Origin: Bacillus sp. AZ43
GTDB lineage: Bacteria; Actinomycetota; Actinomycetes; Mycobacteriales; Geodermatophilaceae
Direction of reading: 5' to 3'
DNA length: 64,000 bases
Assembly (NCBI GenBank): GCA_004570425.1
Contig: SPQJ01000003.1
Span: 1 to 64,000, forward strand
Shown piece by piece: positions 14,884 through 21,861 of this stretch. Both the position numbers and the translations under genes were made by a program. The notes under the pieces were generated by a model. It saw only the letters and a list, made by a program, of their open reading frames with translations, was not told the origin of the DNA and searched no databases. Each line of letters begins with the position of its first letter. The first letter of the stretch is position 1.

Positions 14884-15771
14884 CTAGGAAGGCACTCCGG
14901 TCGGTGCAACGGCCCGGCGGAGCGCCAGCGCGACCCCGACCGCGCAGACGAGCACGCCGGGCAGCGCCGTCGGGCCGGGCGCCTGACCGAACATCGCCCA
15001 CGCCCACACCGCGGTCGCCGGCGGTGTCAGGTAGAGCAGGGTGCTCGCGGTCGTCGCACCCGACCAGCGCACCACGAGGAAGTAGCTGCCGTAACCGCCG
15101 ACGGTCGACAGCAGGACCAGCCAGGCCATCGCGCCCCAGAACACCGGGTCGGCCGGAGGCGCGAACTCGCCCCGCGCGCCGGCGACCACCCCGAACACCA
15201 GCGCCGCCACCGCGGACTGGAGGGCGAGGGAGACGACGAGCGACTCCGGCGGCGCCCACCGGCGCTCCAGGACCGTGCCCGCCGACAGGGCCACGAGGGC
15301 GGCTACCGGCAGCAGGAAGGCCACGGCTGCCGCACCGCCGGTGCCGAGATCGCCCGCGACCACCAGGGCCACGCCGCTCGCCCCGATCAGCAGTCCCAGC
15401 CGCTGGCGACCGGAGGTCCGCTCCCCCAGCAGCCGACCCGCCAGGGCCGCGACGAGCAGGGGCTGGAGCGCCGCGACCAGGGCCGAGGTGCCGGCCGACA
15501 CGCCCGCGCCCGCCGCGGCGAAGACGCCGCCCAGGTACAGCACCTGGACCAGCAGGCCCAGGGACGCCTGGCGCGCCAGCGACCCCGTGCGCAGGCGCTC
15601 ACCGTGCAGAAGGGCCCAGCCGCCGATGAGGCCGGCGGCGAGGAGGGTCCGCCAGGCCAGCACGGTCGACACCGCGGCGTCCTGCGTCGCGAGCTCGGCC
15701 CCGACGAACCCGGAGGACCAGCACACGACGAAGACGGCGGCGACCACGGCGTCGGTGTGCTGGCGGCTCAT
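14884..15771 (-). CDS. EamA/DMT family transporter
   Basis: 295 aa with about ten hydrophobic helices in two EamA repeats (VFVVCWSSGFVGAELA start of the first, ALVALSAGTVLERRW at the second). The family exports amino acids or other metabolites and drugs. ATG 15771 (MSRQHTDAVV) is preferred over an upstream in-frame GTG. It is divergent from a TetR gene, and the shared 40-bp intergenic region carries a perfect operator, so efflux is probably inducible by the TetR ligand. The gene ends in UAG. Confidence 0.88.
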   Translation of the reverse strand: MSRQHTDAVVAAVFVVCWSSGFVGAELATQDAAVSTVLAWRTLLAAGLIGGWALLHGERLRTGSLARQASLGLLVQVLYLGGVFAAAGAGVSAGTSALVAALQPLLVAALAGRLLGERTSGRQRLGLLIGASGVALVVAGDLGTGGAAAVAFLLPVAALVALSAGTVLERRWAPPESLVVSLALQSAVAALVFGVVAGARGEFAPPADPVFWGAMAWLVLLSTVGGYGSYFLVVRWSGATTASTLLYLTPPATAVWAWAMFGQAPGPTALPGVLVCAVGVALALRRAVAPTGVPS

Positions 15772-15786
15772 CGACGCCAGGTAACC

Positions 15787-15803
15787 ATACCGGTCGGTAT
15801 ACT
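15787..15803. promoter_or_regulatory. TetR operator and divergent -10 boxes
   Basis: ATACCG-GT-CGGTAT (15787-15800) is a perfect 6-2-6 inverted repeat. Its right half overlaps TATACT (15798-15803), an excellent -10 for the TetR gene, whose ATG follows 8 nt later (leaderless). On the other strand its left half overlaps TATGGT, a -10 candidate for the EamA gene. One bound repressor dimer could shut both promoters. Confidence 0.75.
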
Positions 15804-15811
15804 CGCAGTGG

Positions 15812-16366
15812 ATGACCACCTCTCTCACGCCCGCGGGCCGGCGACTGCTCGCCGCGGCCTCCGAGCTCTTCTACGCGCACGGCATCCGAGCCGTCGGCGT
15901 CGACGCCATCGCCGAGGCGGCCGGCACCACGAAGAAGACGCTCTACGACCGGTTCGGCTCCAAGGACGCCCTCGTCGCGCTGTACCTGGACGACCGGGCG
16001 CACCGGTGGCAGCAGGACCTGGAGGAGGAGATCGCCCGCCGTTCCCCCGGGCCCGACCGGATCCGCACCGTCTTCGACACCGCCCACCGGTGGCTGGCCG
16101 GGACGACCCGCGGGTGCGCGTTCGTGAACGCCTACGCAGAGGTGGGCGGCACCGACCACCCCGCCGTCCCGGTCATCCGCGCGGAGAAGGAGTGGATGCG
16201 CCGGCGCCTCGCCGAGCTCGTCGACGAGGCCGGCGTGGCCGACCCCGGACCGATCGCGGCGACGATCCACCTCCTCTACGAAGGTGCCCTCGTCACCGCC
16301 ACGGTGGGGAACGATCCCGAGGCGCTCGCCACGGCACGTGAGGCAGCGGTCCGCCTGCTCGGTTAG
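15812..16366 (+). CDS. TetR/AcrR family regulator of the divergent EamA transporter
   Basis: 184 aa. The HTH segment GVDAIAEAAGTTKKTLYDRFGSKDALVALYL is at about 31-61. The C-terminal half (AHRWLAGTTRGCAFVNAYAEVG) matches the TetR_C group common near efflux genes, including a Cys in RGCAF. ATG 15812 is 8 nt after a TATACT -10, so the message is probably leaderless. It is predicted to autorepress and to repress the EamA gene through the inverted repeat at 15787-15800. The UAG stop (16364-16366) doubles as the start of the next gene's TAGGTT -10. Confidence 0.9.
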   Translation: MTTSLTPAGRRLLAAASELFYAHGIRAVGVDAIAEAAGTTKKTLYDRFGSKDALVALYLDDRAHRWQQDLEEEIARRSPGPDRIRTVFDTAHRWLAGTTRGCAFVNAYAEVGGTDHPAVPVIRAEKEWMRRRLAELVDEAGVADPGPIAATIHLLYEGALVTATVGNDPEALATAREAAVRLLG

Positions 16367-16369
16367 GTT
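16364..16369 (+). promoter_or_regulatory. Predicted -10 box of a leaderless promoter
   Basis: TAGGTT followed by 7 nt and ATG 16377 of the MDR-family oxidoreductase gene. It overlaps the UAG stop of the TetR gene. Confidence 0.5.
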
Positions 16370-16376
16370 CGCGATC

Positions 16377-17342
16377 ATGCTCGCTGCTTTCGTCTCCACG
16401 CCCGCCCCGAAGGACCCGCTCTCCGTGCTGGAGGTGGGTGACCGACCCGAGCCGGAGGCGCCGGAGGGCTGGACGACGATCCAGGTCAAGGCGGCGTCGC
16501 TGAACCACCACGACCTGTTCAGCCTGCGCGGCATCGGTCTGCCTGCCGAGAAGATGCCGATGATCCTGGGCTGCGACGCCGCGGGCATCGACGAGGACGG
16601 CAACGAGGTCGTCGTCCACGCCGTCATCTCCAGCCCCGACTGGACCGGCGACGAGACGATGGACCCGAAGCGCTCGCTGCTGTCGGAGGTCCACCAGGGC
16701 ACCCTCGCCGAGCGGGTCGCCGTCCCGAGGCGGAACCTGCTGCCCAAGCCGGCCGGCCTGACCTTCGCCGAGGCCGCATGCCTGCCCACCGCCTGGCTGA
16801 CGGCCTACCGGATGCTCTTCGTCCGCTCGGGCCTGCGCCCCGGTCAGACCGTGCTGGTCCAGGGGGCCAGCGGCGGGGTCGCGACGGCACTGGTCGTGCT
16901 GGGCCGCGCCGCGGGTTACCGGATGTGGGTCACCGGCCGCAGCGAGGAGAAGCGGGCCGCCGCGCTCGAGCTCGGCGCCGACCAGGCCTTCGAGACCGGC
17001 GCCCGGCTGCCCGAGCGGGTCGACGGCGTGATGGAGACCGTCGGCGAGGCCACCTGGGCCCACAGCGTCAAGTCCCTGAAGCCCGGTGGCGTGATCGTCA
17101 CCTCCGGCGCCACGACGGGTTTCAACCCCGGGGCCGAGCTCAACCGGATCTTCTTCACCCAGCTCTCGGTGATCGGCTCCACCATGGGCACCCGCGCCGA
17201 GCTCGAGTCGCTGATCCAGATGTGCAGCGTGACCGGCGTCCGCCCGCTGATCGACGTCGAGCTGCCGCTGGACCGGGCGCGCGAGGGCTTCGAGCGCATG
17301 CTCGAGGGCCGCACCGCCGGCAAGATCGTCTTCACCCTGTAG
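16377..17342 (+). CDS. MDR-family zinc-type alcohol dehydrogenase/quinone oxidoreductase-like protein
   Basis: 321 aa medium-chain dehydrogenase/reductase. The N-terminal GroES-like domain includes VKAASLNHHDLFSLRGIG and MILGCDAAG. The NAD(P)-binding fold has VLVQGASGGVATALVVLGRAAG (about 160-182) and the typical GKIVFTL C-terminus. The structural four-Cys zinc site is absent, so it resembles zinc-independent quinone or enoyl reductases of the family. It is adjacent to an ABM-domain gene 9 nt downstream, suggesting joint redox handling of quinones. It ends in UAG. Confidence 0.88.
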   Translation: MLAAFVSTPAPKDPLSVLEVGDRPEPEAPEGWTTIQVKAASLNHHDLFSLRGIGLPAEKMPMILGCDAAGIDEDGNEVVVHAVISSPDWTGDETMDPKRSLLSEVHQGTLAERVAVPRRNLLPKPAGLTFAEAACLPTAWLTAYRMLFVRSGLRPGQTVLVQGASGGVATALVVLGRAAGYRMWVTGRSEEKRAAALELGADQAFETGARLPERVDGVMETVGEATWAHSVKSLKPGGVIVTSGATTGFNPGAELNRIFFTQLSVIGSTMGTRAELESLIQMCSVTGVRPLIDVELPLDRAREGFERMLEGRTAGKIVFTL

Positions 17343-17351
17343 GCGGGCACC

Positions 17352-17660
17352 GTGATCGCGCGGATGTGGCGAGGCTGGGTCCGCACCGAGGACCGCGACG
17401 CCTACGTCGCCTACATCGAGGACACCGGCATGGCCGAGTACCGGCGGACGCCGGGCAACCGTGCGGCGCACATGCTCACGCGCGACCTGGGCGACGGGCG
17501 GACCGAGATCGTCACCCTCAGCTTCTGGGAGTCGCTCGACGCGATCACCGGCTTCGCCGGCGACGACATCTCCCGTGCGGTCTTCTACCCGGAGGACGAC
17601 CGGTACCTGGTCGACCGGGAGACCACGGTGACGCACTTCGAGGTCGCCGAGCCGGGCTGA
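17352..17660 (+). CDS. Antibiotic biosynthesis monooxygenase (ABM) domain protein
   Basis: 102 aa single-domain ferredoxin-like protein. The pattern MIARMWRGWV...YVAYIEDTGMAEYRRTPGNRAAHML...EIVTLSFWESLDAITGFAG matches the ABM/dimeric alpha-beta barrel fold, which includes cofactor-free monooxygenases and many proteins of unknown role. GTG 17352 lies 9 nt after the oxidoreductase stop, and AGGCGGG may serve as a weak binding site. Function beyond the fold is unknown. Confidence 0.75.
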   Translation: MIARMWRGWVRTEDRDAYVAYIEDTGMAEYRRTPGNRAAHMLTRDLGDGRTEIVTLSFWESLDAITGFAGDDISRAVFYPEDDRYLVDRETTVTHFEVAEPG

Positions 17661-17664
17661 CCGG

Positions 17665-17973
17665 TCAGACGAAGACGCGCGCGGCCGGGACGACGAGGCC
17701 GCGCGGCTCGAACTCCTCGATCGCCGGATCCGTCGGCGGTGGCTGCCCGCCCGCGAGCTCGGCCATCGCGGGGTTCACCAGCTCGGCGGTGTAGCGGTCG
17801 CACTGCTCCTTCGACTCCCACACCTCGAGGATCTGGAAACCGGCGTCCGTCTGCCGGGCGACGTGCACGAGCAGGCCCTCGACGTCGCCAGAGGTCCGGC
17901 GGGCGAGCTCGGCGTGCAACGCGTCGTAGAAGTGGATCGGTGCCGGTACGTCCATGACGAAGCCGTAGGCCAT
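17665..17973 (-). CDS. Small dimeric alpha/beta-barrel (ABM-like) protein
   Basis: 102 aa, not assigned to a named family with certainty. The central segment EGLLVHVARQTDAGFQILEVWESKEQCDRYTAELVNPAM resembles ABM-type stress-responsive barrels. ATG 17973 has GGAGG at good spacing. It is convergent with the preceding ABM gene; the two stop codons lie in the palindrome CTGACCGGTCAG. Two small barrel proteins head to head suggests related roles, but I infer nothing more specific. Confidence 0.65.
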   Translation of the reverse strand: MAYGFVMDVPAPIHFYDALHAELARRTSGDVEGLLVHVARQTDAGFQILEVWESKEQCDRYTAELVNPAMAELAGGQPPPTDPAIEEFEPRGLVVPAARVFV

Positions 17974-18072
17974 GACGCCCTCCGCTCGGACAGCGGGCGG
18001 CCCGGTCTGCTCCCGGACCGGGGGCGAACCTAGTCCGCGCGGATGCCGCGCACAGCGGTCGAAGGACCCACG

Positions 18073-18119
18073 TGTCAATCGCGGTTGACAGCACCGGCGA
18101 CGCAACCTAGGTTGACAGC
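18073..18119 (+). promoter_or_regulatory. Near-consensus promoter with two overlapping palindromes (HTH/Clp-N operon)
   Basis: TTGACA (18085-18090), a 17-nt spacer and TAGGTT (18108-18113) give an almost ideal sigma-70-type promoter; ATG 18121 follows 7 nt later, so it is leaderless. Two operators overlap it: TGTCAA-N6-TTGACA (18073-18090) over the -35 and CAACCTAGGTTG (18103-18114) over the -10. The decamer GGTTGACAGC occurs at 18083-18092 and again at 18110-18119, 27 bp apart. The layout suggests tight repression, probably by the HTH protein encoded next. Confidence 0.75.
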
Positions 18120-18120
18120 C

Positions 18121-18369
18121 ATGGCGGACACGGCACAGGTGGCGACCGCCGCCGGGAGCAAGGACCCGTCGATCGGGCTGAAGGCCGTCCGGTCGCTGCG
18201 GGTGCTGGTCGAGCGCCTCGAGGCGCTCCAGGTCGAGAACGCCCGCGACCACGGCTGGACCTGGGAGCAGATCGCGGAGCAGCTCGGCGTCACGCGCCAG
18301 GCGGTGCACAAGAAGTACGCGCGCGGCAGGTCCCTCGGCGGCAGGGCGCCGCTCCGGCGGAAGGACTGA
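18121..18369 (+). CDS. Small helix-turn-helix protein
   Basis: 82 aa. The helix-turn-helix is GWTWEQIAEQLGVTRQAVHKKYARGR near the C-terminus, preceded by a leucine-rich helix (LRVLVERLEALQVENARDHG). ATG 18121 follows its -10 box by 7 nt. It is 2 nt upstream of the Clp-N gene. HTH plus Clp-N pairs of this type recur in actinobacteria. The likely role is autoregulation through the palindromes in its promoter, perhaps in response to protein damage sensed by the partner; this is inferred from context. Confidence 0.85.
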   Translation: MADTAQVATAAGSKDPSIGLKAVRSLRVLVERLEALQVENARDHGWTWEQIAEQLGVTRQAVHKKYARGRSLGGRAPLRRKD

Positions 18370-18371
18370 GC

Positions 18372-18899
18372 ATGTTCGAACGGTTCACGCGCGAGGCCCG
18401 CGAGGTGGTCGTCGGCGCGCAGCACGAGGCGCGGTCGCTGCGCCACGAGCGGATCGGCACCGAGCACCTGCTGCTCGGCCTGCTGGCCCAGCCGGCCACG
18501 ACGTCGGCCCGCGTGCTGGCCCGGCACGGCGTCACCAAGCCGGTCGTGGTGCAGGCGGTCCGCGGCTTCGTCGGCGACGACCTCGATGCCGACGCGCTCG
18601 CCGGCCTGGGCATCGACCTCGACGTCGTCCGGGAACGGGTGGAAGGCGCCTTCGGACCCGGCGCCCTCGACGGCCCCGCCGGCCGGAAGGGGCACCTCCC
18701 GTTCACCCCGCGGGCCAAGAAGGTGCTGGAGCTGTCGCTGCGCGAGGCGATCGCCCTGAAGCAGAAGACCATCACCGACGGGCACATCACCCTCGGCCTG
18801 ATCCGCGAGGGCGAGGGGCTGGCGATGAAGGTGCTGCACGACCGGGGCGTGGACCTCCCCGCCCTGCGCGACGACCTGCGGCTGGCGCTGGACCCCTGA
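18372..18899 (+). CDS. Stand-alone Clp N-terminal domain protein
   Basis: 175 aa made of two Clp-N repeats: FERFTREAREVVVGAQHEARSLRHERIGTEHLLLGLL (residues 2-38) and FTPRAKKVLELSLREAIALKQKTITDGHITLGLI (about 115-148). ClpA and ClpC use this module to bind substrates and adaptors; here there are no AAA+ ATPase domains. ATG 18372 has GGAAGGA upstream. Co-expression with the HTH protein suggests a sensor or adaptor that could link Clp-type substrates to transcription. Exact function is unknown. Confidence 0.88.
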   Translation: MFERFTREAREVVVGAQHEARSLRHERIGTEHLLLGLLAQPATTSARVLARHGVTKPVVVQAVRGFVGDDLDADALAGLGIDLDVVRERVEGAFGPGALDGPAGRKGHLPFTPRAKKVLELSLREAIALKQKTITDGHITLGLIREGEGLAMKVLHDRGVDLPALRDDLRLALDP

Positions 18900-18937
18900 C
18901 GCGGGGCCGCCGCCGGTCAGGGACTTCCTGCACCGGA

Positions 18938-18972
18938 GGTCCGGGGACTTCCGGTGCGGAAGTCCCCGGACC
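18938..18972. terminator. Bidirectional hairpin terminator
   Basis: A perfect 15-bp stem (18938-18952 with 18958-18972) and 5-nt GGTGC loop lie between the convergent Clp-N and FAD oxidoreductase genes. A third partial copy of the GGACTTCC half is at 18921-18928. There is no U-tract, as is usual in actinobacteria. Confidence 0.75.
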
Positions 18973-18983
18973 GCGGCTGGGGG

Positions 18984-20372
18984 TCAGTCGAGCGCCCGCA
19001 GGTAGTGCCCGGCCTGCAGGACACCCCGCGGGTCGTAGGTGTCCACGATCCGGCGCAGCCGGGCCAGCGTGGGCCCGTCGTAGCAGCGGCGGGCCGAGAC
19101 CGCGTCGTGCGGGACGCCGAAGTTCGGCCAGCAGCCGCCGGTGTCCCAGGGCGCCAGGGCGGCGAACACCTCGTGCGCGTGCGGGAGGGACCGGGGGTCC
19201 GGGGCCATCCCGACGGCCAGCACGCTGTACCGCGCCGCCCGGTGCGAGAACGCGCTGGGCGCGCGCCCCTCGCGGGCGTACTCGCCGCCGATGTGGCGCA
19301 CCTCGACGATCACCTGCGGCGAGCCGGACCCCTCCCCGGCCACGGCGAACAGCCGGTCGGCGGCCTCGGCCGGGAAGTCCGACAGCAGGATCGCCGGGTC
19401 GACGACCGGCATCGGGTCCACCGGGTCCGCGTGCACCGAGTCGATCGCGGTGTAGGGCTTGAGCGCCGCGTCGTCGAGGATCACCGGCGCCACGGCCCGC
19501 AGCTCGTTCAGCAGCCGCGCGCCCTCGCCGGGCTCGCCGGTCCACAGGAACCGCACGCCCAGGGACATCCGGCCGGCCAGCGGCGCGGGGATCTCGGGCA
19601 GCGGCGGCAGCTGGAACAGCGCGAAGGACGTCGTCCCCTGCTCCGGCAGCGCGTCGGCCCACTCCCGCCACCGCGCGACGACCGCCGGGGCGTCGGCGGC
19701 CGCGAAGTAGATCGCGCCGCCGTAGAAGGTCGGCATGTGGACCAGGTCGAACTCCAGGGCGGTCACGATGCCGGCCGCGCCCTTCCCGCCGCGCAGCGCG
19801 AAGAACAGGTCGGGGTGCTCGTCCGCGGTGACCCGGCGGAAGACGCCGTCACCGGTGACCACCTCGAACGCACGGACGCGGTCGGCGTTGATGCCGAACG
19901 TCCGGGCCATGGGGCCGACGCCCCCGCCGGTCGTGTAGCCGACGATGCCGACGTCGGTGGTGGAGCCGTTGACGCCGGCCAGGCCGTGCGCCGCCGCCTC
20001 CGGCACGAGCCGCGACCACTTCACGCCGGCGCCCACGCGGGCCCAGCCCTCGGGGTGCACCGTGCACTCGTCGAGGTGGCGGGTGACCACCAGCAGGTGG
20101 CCGGCCAGGGAGCTCTCCGCGCCGTGCCCCGTCGCCTGGACGCCGGCGGTGAGGCCGTGGTCGCCGGCGAACCGCACCGCGGCCACGACGTCGTCGGCGG
20201 TGCGGACGGCGACGACGGCCGCCGGCCGCATCGCCACGGCGAGGTTCCAGGGGCTGACGAGCGCGTCGTACTCGGCCTCGCCGGGGGTGTGCAGGGAGCC
20301 GGTCAGCTCGGCGCGCAGGGCGTCGAACGGGATCGTCGAGTCGACGGAGCGGGCGTCGAGGGTGAGGGTCAC
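18984..20372 (-). CDS. FAD-linked oxidoreductase, BBE type (first of two)
   Basis: 462 aa. The PCMH-type FAD domain includes RTADDVVAAVRFAGDHGL and QATGHG; the His there is the usual site of 8-alpha-histidyl FAD linkage. DVGIVGYTTGGGVGPMARTFG is the phosphate-binding region. A berberine-bridge-enzyme C-terminus (YDPRGVLQAGHYLRALD) follows. GTG 20372 has GGAGG 5 nt upstream. It is downstream of a second paralogue (20470-21861) and a large regulator, likely oxidising small alcohols, sugars or aromatics. No obvious secretion signal is seen. Confidence 0.88.
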   Translation of the reverse strand: MTLTLDARSVDSTIPFDALRAELTGSLHTPGEAEYDALVSPWNLAVAMRPAAVVAVRTADDVVAAVRFAGDHGLTAGVQATGHGAESSLAGHLLVVTRHLDECTVHPEGWARVGAGVKWSRLVPEAAAHGLAGVNGSTTDVGIVGYTTGGGVGPMARTFGINADRVRAFEVVTGDGVFRRVTADEHPDLFFALRGGKGAAGIVTALEFDLVHMPTFYGGAIYFAAADAPAVVARWREWADALPEQGTTSFALFQLPPLPEIPAPLAGRMSLGVRFLWTGEPGEGARLLNELRAVAPVILDDAALKPYTAIDSVHADPVDPMPVVDPAILLSDFPAEAADRLFAVAGEGSGSPQVIVEVRHIGGEYAREGRAPSAFSHRAARYSVLAVGMAPDPRSLPHAHEVFAALAPWDTGGCWPNFGVPHDAVSARRCYDGPTLARLRRIVDTYDPRGVLQAGHYLRALD

Positions 20373-20453
20373 GGGGTCCTCCAGGTCGGATCTGACTGAT
20401 GGGGGAACCGTGGCGCCGGGGGCTTGACGCGGGACTGCGGCGGGCTTGAGGCC

Positions 20454-20477
20454 CGACCTGAGACCGGTCTCAGGTCG
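20454..20477. repeat. Perfect 24-bp palindrome overlapping a stop codon
   Basis: The palindrome is centred on ACCGGT and spans the TGA of the second FAD oxidoreductase (20470-20472). It lies 82 bp upstream of the start of the first. It could act as a terminator between the two, or as a binding site for a dimeric regulator of the downstream gene. Confidence 0.6.
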
Positions 20478-21861
20478 CGTCGTGCGCGGCGAGGAACAGG
20501 TTGCCGGGGTCGACGGCCCGCCGGACGGCGGAGAGGCGGGCGTGCACGCCGGGCGGGAAGACCTTCCGGGTGTCGGTGCGGGCGTCGAGCATCGGCAGGT
20601 ACTGCCGTCCGGTCGCCCACGGCTCGACCGCCGCGAGGAACCGCGCCGCGTCCTCCCGCTGCCGCGCCCAGTGCCCGTCGTCGCCGCCGCCGAGACCCAG
20701 TCCGAGAGCGAGGAACCGGCCGTCGAGCGAGGCCAGCGCGCCCCCGTCGGGGTGCGGCCGGGCCAGGGCCCCCCCGAGCTGGCGCAGCTCGGCGGCGGCC
20801 AGGCGGGTGCCCGAGCCGGGCCCGACCGCCGCGAGGATCCCGGCGATGGCGGCGTCCGGCAGCCCGGACACCAGCGTGCTGCTGGCGTAGGCCGGCGTCG
20901 GCCCCTCGGGGTCGAGGTGCAGCCGCACCAGCGAGGCCGCGGGCACGCGGGCGACCGTGTCGAACTCGGGTCGCAGCGCGCGCAGGGGGGCCAGCACCTC
21001 GGCGGCGGAGGCGTCGTCGCCGAGCACGGCTCCGTCGATCATCGCGATGCGCCGTCCCCGCAGCTCCGCGGGGACCGCCTCGTCGGACGGGACGTCCAGC
21101 AACCGGAACGCCGTCGTGACCTCCTCGGGGGCCTCGGCGCACCAGGCCACCCAGGCGGGCAGGACGCGCTCGGCCGCCGTCCAGTCCCAGGACAGGTGGC
21201 CGGCGACGACGGTCTCCAGCGGGAAGAGCCCGAACTCCAGCGCCGTGACGACGCCGAGCGGGGCGGCACCGCCGCGCAGCGCCCAGAACAGCTCCGGCTC
21301 GACGTCGGCGGACGCGCGCACGAGGCTCCCGTCGGCCAGCACGAGCTCGACCGCGGTGACCGCGTTGCACTGCAGCCCGAGCTTCCGGGCGTACCAGCCG
21401 ATGCCACCGCCGAGCGTGTAGCCCACGACGCCGACGTCCGGCGACGACGGGTGGCGGGCGGCCAGGCCGTGCGCCCCCGCGGCCTCCGCGAGGTCGCCCC
21501 ACAGGACGCCGGCGCCCGCGCGGACGATGCGGCGGTCGACGTCGAGCTCCAGCTCGGTCATGGCCGAGGTGCGCAGCAGCACGGCGTCGGACAGCCGGCC
21601 CTCGAGCGGCGGGGCGCCGTGCCCGGTCCCCTGGGCGGCGACCCGGAGCCCGGCCTGCGCCGCCGCCACCAGGACCTCGGCCACCTCGTCGGGGAACGCC
21701 GGGTACGCCACCGCGGCCGGGTGGTCGCGACTGTGGAGGTTCCACGGCGAGCGCGCCATGTCGTAGGCCGGGTCGCCGGGCAGCTGCACCGAGCCACCGC
21801 AGAGGCCGCGCAGCCCCGCGGCCCGGGCCGGCGTCGCCGTCGACATCTGCTGCTGCGTCAC
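20470..21861 (-). CDS. FAD-linked oxidoreductase, BBE type (second)
   Basis: 463 aa paralogue of the adjacent oxidoreductase. The PCMH domain carries AAQGTGHGAPPLEG (candidate FAD-linked His) and DVGVVGYTLGGGIGWYARKLG. The C-terminus reads VDPGNLFLAAHDAT. GTG 21861 is fixed by a four-base GTGA overlap with the stop of the SARP/LuxR-like regulator and by GGGAGG upstream. Being cotranscribed with its probable regulator, it may be the main target of that system. Several residues of the BBE second cofactor-linking Cys site are not apparent, suggesting single covalent attachment. Substrate unknown. Confidence 0.88.
   Translation of the reverse strand: MTQQQMSTATPARAAGLRGLCGGSVQLPGDPAYDMARSPWNLHSRDHPAAVAYPAFPDEVAEVLVAAAQAGLRVAAQGTGHGAPPLEGRLSDAVLLRTSAMTELELDVDRRIVRAGAGVLWGDLAEAAGAHGLAARHPSSPDVGVVGYTLGGGIGWYARKLGLQCNAVTAVELVLADGSLVRASADVEPELFWALRGGAAPLGVVTALEFGLFPLETVVAGHLSWDWTAAERVLPAWVAWCAEAPEEVTTAFRLLDVPSDEAVPAELRGRRIAMIDGAVLGDDASAAEVLAPLRALRPEFDTVARVPAASLVRLHLDPEGPTPAYASSTLVSGLPDAAIAGILAAVGPGSGTRLAAAELRQLGGALARPHPDGGALASLDGRFLALGLGLGGGDDGHWARQREDAARFLAAVEPWATGRQYLPMLDARTDTRKVFPPGVHARLSAVRRAVDPGNLFLAAHDAT

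Noticed and set aside
18900-18983. Mobile element inverted repeats
   Set aside because: The 15-bp perfect stem with short loop between convergent genes is best explained as a terminator; no transposase or target duplication is seen anywhere in the window.
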